A DNA stretch of 43,327 nucleotides, taken from positions 1 to 43,327 of the forward strand of contig NZ_CABQHJ010000026.1 in NCBI RefSeq assembly GCF_902463975.1. Direction: 5' to 3'. The notes beneath the pieces are model-generated. The model had not been told where the DNA came from. It saw only the letters and a program-made list of their open reading frames with translations, and did not search any database. Origin of the DNA: Phascolarctobacterium_A sp902463975 (lineage in GTDB: Bacteria > Bacillota > Negativicutes > Acidaminococcales > Acidaminococcaceae). The translations under genes were made by a program, and so were the position numbers. Positions 40,143 to 43,327 of the stretch are shown here, one piece after another. How positions within the stretch are numbered: position 1 is the first letter of the stretch; each line of letters starts with the position of its first letter.

Positions 40143-41759
40143 TTATTTTGCACCACCGAAGAGATACTTTCTTGATTCCAGGAACAGTGCAATTGCCAGG
40201 ATGAAGAGTACAGAACCCAATGCAGCGGTAATGATATGAGTTGCCATGTTAGCGAAGATGATTTGTGCCAATGCAACCAAGGTTACACAGAACATAAATG
40301 CCATCGGGATGAGAACCATCAGGTTGTCACGGCCAACGCTCTTCAGCCATACACCGACAGCCAACAGGGAGAGGGCAGCCAACAGCTGGTTAGCAGCACC
40401 GAAAATCGGCCAGATGGTGAGGTAGGAGCCAAGAGACATATAACCGGACAGTACAACGGTAATCAGAGTAGCAACAAACGGGTTGGTGAGAACATTGCCT
40501 TGAGCTTCGCCGGTTTTCGGATCAACCTTAGTGAACAGCTCCTGGAAAATGAAGCGGCCCAGACGGGTTGCGGTATCCAGAGTAGTCATAGCGAAAGCGG
40601 AGATGGTCAGAGCAACGAAGCCTTTAGCAACGCCGAAGGAGAAGCCGAGCTTAGTCATGAAGGTACCAACGCCATCAGCAAATACGTTTACAGGGCCACC
40701 GTTTTTCAGCAGCTCGGTCAGCTTGTCGCCGCCAACATAGCCTACAGCAACAACTGCAACTACAGCCAGCACGCCTTCAAGCAGCATGGAGCCGTAGCCG
40801 ATGAGCTTAGCATTGCCTTCGCTATCGAGCTGTTTGGAGGTAGTACCGGAGGATACCAGGGAGTGGAAGCCACTGATAGCACCGCAGGCAACGGTTACGA
40901 ACAGCATAGGGAACATCGGGTTGGTGCCTTTGCCAGAAGGATCAAAGGTGGTGAATGCCGGCAGCTGCATGGACGGCTGATAAATTGCGATACCAACCAG
41001 AGCGAAGGCGATGCAGGCATACAGCAGGAAGGAGTTCAGATAGTCACGCGGTTGCAGCAGAATCCAAACAGGAGCGATGGAAGCAATGAAGATGTAAACC
41101 ATCAGGATGCAAACCCAAACGTTTTTGGACAGGTGCAGCGGATACATGTTGCCGATAGCAATTGCTACAACCAGCATGATAACACCGATAACGGTGCCTA
41201 CGCCGAGGCTCAGGCCACAGCGATATACGGAGAAGCCGAAGATAACAGCCAGCACGATGAACAGCAGAGAAGCGGTTGCAGCCTGCGGGCTTGCTACGAA
41301 GGTAGCGGCTACGATGTTAGCGAAAGCAGCGATAACAACCAGCAGAGTTACATATGCGAAAATGGAGAAGAGAAACTTACCGCTCTTGCCCAGAGTTGCA
41401 TCGATAATCTGACCGATAGTTTTGCCGTCAAAACGGATGGAGGAGTACAGAGCACCAAAGTCGTGCACGCCGCCGAAGAAGATACTGCCGATTAAAATCC
41501 ACAGCATTACAGGAACCCAACCGAATACAGCAGCGGTGATAGGACCAACGATAGGACCGGCACCGGCGATGGAGGAGAAGTGATGGCCCATCAATACAGC
41601 GGGCTTGGTCGGCATATAGTCGACGTTATCGCACAATCTCTCAGCCGGAGTCTTACGGGTAGGGTCAACACCCCACTTTTTACACAGCCAGGAACCATAG
41701 GTTACGTAGGCAACAAAGAAGATAACCATTGAGCCTACAAGCAACAATAAACCACTCAT
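40143..41759 (-). CDS. cstA: CstA/BtsT-family carbon starvation transporter
   Basis: A 538-aa inner-membrane carrier with about 14-16 hydrophobic segments. The family opening is intact: DYMPTKPAVLMGHHFSSIAG, then AGPIVGPITAAVFGW and GGVHDFGALYSS. Characterised members import peptides or pyruvate. ATG at 41759 is chosen because AAAGGATG is six bases upstream; an ATG at 41768 lies inside that site. It has its own promoter with a leader of about 95 nt. A LytTR-type regulator gene lies upstream on the same strand, as LytTR regulators control btsT in E. coli. Confidence 0.93.
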   Translation of the reverse strand: MSGLLLLVGSMVIFFVAYVTYGSWLCKKWGVDPTRKTPAERLCDNVDYMPTKPAVLMGHHFSSIAGAGPIVGPITAAVFGWVPVMLWILIGSIFFGGVHDFGALYSSIRFDGKTIGQIIDATLGKSGKFLFSIFAYVTLLVVIAAFANIVAATFVASPQAATASLLFIVLAVIFGFSVYRCGLSLGVGTVIGVIMLVVAIAIGNMYPLHLSKNVWVCILMVYIFIASIAPVWILLQPRDYLNSFLLYACIAFALVGIAIYQPSMQLPAFTTFDPSGKGTNPMFPMLFVTVACGAISGFHSLVSSGTTSKQLDSEGNAKLIGYGSMLLEGVLAVVAVVAVGYVGGDKLTELLKNGGPVNVFADGVGTFMTKLGFSFGVAKGFVALTISAFAMTTLDTATRLGRFIFQELFTKVDPKTGEAQGNVLTNPFVATLITVVLSGYMSLGSYLTIWPIFGAANQLLAALSLLAVGVWLKSVGRDNLMVLIPMAFMFCVTLVALAQIIFANMATHIITAALGSVLFILAIALFLESRKYLFGGAK

Positions 41760-41780
41760 AAATAACATCCTTTCTTTCCC

Positions 41781-41798
41781 TTTTGCATCATTGCAAAA
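41781..41798. promoter_or_regulatory. Inverted repeat in the cstA leader
   Basis: TTTTGCA (41781-41787) and TGCAAAA (41792-41798) flank TCAT, a perfect inverted repeat a few bases upstream of the cstA Shine-Dalgarno site. It may be a protein site or a small RNA hairpin. The partner is unknown. Confidence 0.4.
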
Positions 41799-41859
41799 TA
41801 AATAATTTAGAAAATAATAACTACTAGTGCACTCTATATCTCGTGTGCAACATAGAAAT

Positions 41860-41887
41860 AGTATAACACATTTGCTTCTAATGTCAA
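41860..41887 (-). promoter_or_regulatory. Promoter of cstA
   Basis: On the minus strand, consensus TTGACA (41882-41887), a 16-bp spacer and TATACT (41860-41865). Confidence 0.8.
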
Positions 41888-41918
41888 CGAATTGTCACAG
41901 AATTATTTATTAACTTAA

Positions 41919-41971
41919 AAAAAAGAAAAAGCTGTTAAGATTTGTACAGAATGTGCAAATACTTAACAGCT
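41919..41971 (-). terminator. Terminator after the LytTR-PAS/unknown gene pair
   Basis: AGCTGTTAAG (41930-41939) and CTTAACAGCT (41962-41971) pair, followed on the minus strand by TTTTTCTTTTTTTT. It separates the pair from the cstA promoter, so cstA is transcribed independently. Confidence 0.85.
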
Positions 41972-42028
41972 GTATACGATTTATTTTTTCCGTGGAGGAA
42001 TAACTTGTCTAGTGTGAAGTGACAAAAA

Positions 42029-42526
42029 TCAAGCTTTGGCAAACTCAAAGAGCGCCTTTTCCTTGGCGCCTGCTTTGTTGCAATAAAGCCTCTGCGCCGG
42101 GATGTCTACAATATATAAAGCCAGGTCCGACCAGCCCTTCAGAGTGAAGCAGTAGTCCTTGTGCTGCCTGAGCTTCTGCAGGTCTGCAAGAGTTTTGTCA
42201 TCAACTCCTGCTTCGCAGATAAACAACAGGGCATAGATGCTGCTCATGTGCTCAGTAGTGGTTTTGAGCGCCGCCATAGCATCCTTGGTGAACTGCAGAT
42301 AGGGCGCAGCCATTTCTGCAGTGAGCTGCTTGTCGAAGCGTGCTGCATAAAGATATTCGTTGTGCTGCACACTGTAGGTCTTTAAATCAGGTATGATGAA
42401 ATAGCCTTCGTCCGCAGCGTTCAGCTCTGCCGCAAGGACGAACGCCGGAGCCTTCGGTAATGGCTTCTTATCGTAATAGTGAGCAAGGCGCTGCTCCAAT
42501 TGCTGTAAATATTCCTGTCCGTTCAT
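42029..42526 (-). CDS. Uncharacterised 165-aa protein
   Basis: I do not recognise the family. The protein is soluble with no signal peptide. It begins with a helix (YLQQLEQRLAHYYDKK), then mixed strand/helix sequence (YFIIPDLKTYSVQHNEYLYA; YALLFICEAGVDD; DLALYIVDIPAQRLYCNKAG). Real coding is supported by a GGAAG site before the ATG, its position 18 bases after the LytTR-PAS gene, and a terminator just beyond its stop. It is therefore probably the partner or target of that regulator. Confidence 0.7.
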   Translation of the reverse strand: MNGQEYLQQLEQRLAHYYDKKPLPKAPAFVLAAELNAADEGYFIIPDLKTYSVQHNEYLYAARFDKQLTAEMAAPYLQFTKDAMAALKTTTEHMSSIYALLFICEAGVDDKTLADLQKLRQHKDYCFTLKGWSDLALYIVDIPAQRLYCNKAGAKEKALFEFAKA

Positions 42527-42544
42527 TATTGCTTACTTCCTTTG

Positions 42545-43231
42545 TTATTCATGATCAATATTATCAGCAACCTGCAGGATACAGGCACAAAAACCCTGCT
42601 CCGGCTGATAGCAGTAAATGTTGAGCTGTTGGCCTATCTCCGGACTGTAATCGTGGATAAGATGTTTTGTTCCGTTGAGGGCCACATCAGCGTAGGTTAC
42701 CAGCCATTTTTTGTCACCGTTGCGAAAAACCTCATAGAAAGAACGGTTTAACATTTTTTCTACGGGAACTCCCTCAATGTGTGCCATTTCCTTGTTGCAG
42801 TAACGGAAGACAAAGTCTACACCATGGCCATTGGCATCAAAAACAAGCTCGATGATGCAATATGCCAGAAAGCTCATGGGTGCTGCCTGCGGCTGTGCGT
42901 CCGGCAGAGCATTGATGCCCATTTGCTTGCGCAGCTGGCGGTGGGCGCTGAGGTTGCGCTTGCGTCCCTGAAAGGTTTGCCCGTCAGATATGGTATAGAC
43001 GCCATCGCTGCTGATATCTACGATTCGTGCTTTGTTCACGGCAATTCCCTTGTTGATGTTCAGAAAGGCATCCTCCGGGAAGAGCGCTAAAAGTGTATAT
43101 ACGGGAGCGAACAGCGCAAATTCCTCGCCATCCTCTCGATGGATGATGGTTTTGCGGTCACGTCGATAGATATAGAGAATATTATCCGCACAAAGCTTTC
43201 TCTTTTTAAGCCACTTGTTCCAGTCTGTCAT
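42545..43231 (-). CDS. LytTR DNA-binding protein with C-terminal PAS domain
   Basis: A 228-aa one-component regulator. The N-terminal half is a LytTR domain: ILYIYRRDRKTIIHRED at the start, the middle LFPEDAFLNINKGIAVNKAR and the closing RKRNLSAHRQLRKQM. The C-terminal half (about 115-225) looks like a PAS sensor domain (FVFRYCNKEMAHIEGVPVEK, then FYEVFRNGDKKW). LytTR domains are usually C-terminal to a receiver, so the reversed order without a receiver is unusual. It likely senses a small molecule directly. GGAGG precedes the ATG. The nearby cstA gene is a plausible target. Confidence 0.8.
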   Translation of the reverse strand: MTDWNKWLKKRKLCADNILYIYRRDRKTIIHREDGEEFALFAPVYTLLALFPEDAFLNINKGIAVNKARIVDISSDGVYTISDGQTFQGRKRNLSAHRQLRKQMGINALPDAQPQAAPMSFLAYCIIELVFDANGHGVDFVFRYCNKEMAHIEGVPVEKMLNRSFYEVFRNGDKKWLVTYADVALNGTKHLIHDYSPEIGQQLNIYCYQPEQGFCACILQVADNIDHE

Positions 43232-43273
43232 TTTTTTCCTCCATTTTTAGCATTCGCTGATTTTATTGTTCTA

Positions 43274-43302
43274 ATTATAGCACAGGATGCATGATGAGAC
43301 AA
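43274..43302 (-). promoter_or_regulatory. Promoter of the LytTR-PAS gene
   Basis: On the minus strand, TTGTCT (43297-43302), a 17-bp spacer and TATAAT (43274-43279) preceded by TGC, an extended -10. Confidence 0.75.
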
Positions 43303-43327
43303 TAAATTATCTAAAAATCAATTTATC

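Noticed and set aside
40236..41495. 419-aa plus-strand frame
   Set aside because: Antisense to cstA; its composition (Gln/Asn/Ser-rich) is what the complement of a membrane protein gives.
41888..41930. LytTR-type direct repeat upstream of the cstA promoter
   Set aside because: One TAAGTTAAT matches the consensus, but the next GTT-containing half-site is about 26 bases away with two mismatches; the spacing is wrong.

Overview
The window looks like chromosomal DNA of an anaerobic, Gram-negative-type Firmicute of the Negativicutes (Phascolarctobacterium or a relative). This is inferred from gene content and order: a ylxM-ffh-rpsP-khpA-ylqD-rimM-trmD-rplS-lepB-rbgA-rnhB-yraN-comM housekeeping block, a xer-codY pair, and a full anaerobic (cbi-type) cobalamin operon, with moderate GC and many GTG/TTG starts. 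No rRNA or tRNA gene was seen.

Bases 1-8,930 are an accessory or defence region. They hold a phased array of short repeats at the left edge, a sigma-like factor split into two overlapping minus-strand genes, a divergent XRE regulator, and a four-gene restriction system (C5 DNA methyltransferase, McrB-like AAA+ NTPase, McrC-like nuclease, Vsr nuclease) behind a structured leader. After these come two terminators, palindromic mobile repeats, a small CRISPR array with no cas genes, and an Rpn-family nuclease that may carry a nested small protein.

Bases 8,990-19,120 are conserved housekeeping genes for SRP targeting, ribosomal proteins S16 and L19, tRNA modification, signal peptidase, ribosome assembly, RNase HII and ComM. 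Bases 19,200-23,200 carry an AAA/PD-(D/E)XK protein, the RNase P RNA gene, a membrane glycosyltransferase and a secreted NlpC/P60 cell-wall hydrolase.

Bases 23,200-37,274 are a cobalamin riboswitch followed by 14 same-strand genes (cbiD, cbiL, cbiF, cbiG, cbiH, cbiJ, cbiET, cbiA, cbiB, cobD-type decarboxylase, an ApgM-like phosphomutase homologue, cbiP, cobO, cbiC). Together they convert precorrin-2/cobalt-sirohydrochlorin to adenosylcobinamide. The chelatase, cobalt transporter and lower-ligand genes (cobU/S/T) are not here.

Bases 37,300-43,327 hold a promoter-terminator unit without an ORF, a Xer recombinase and CodY, a hicAB toxin-antitoxin pair with a palindromic operator, a CstA/BtsT-family carrier, an unknown protein and a LytTR-PAS regulator.

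The most notable points are: the abrupt composition break inside the McrB-like gene; the split sigma factor; the CRISPR repeat interrupted by a palindromic element with a 7-bp target duplication; the nested start in rpn; the phosphomutase homologue in the cobalamin operon; and the LytTR-PAS gene beside a CstA/BtsT-type transporter.
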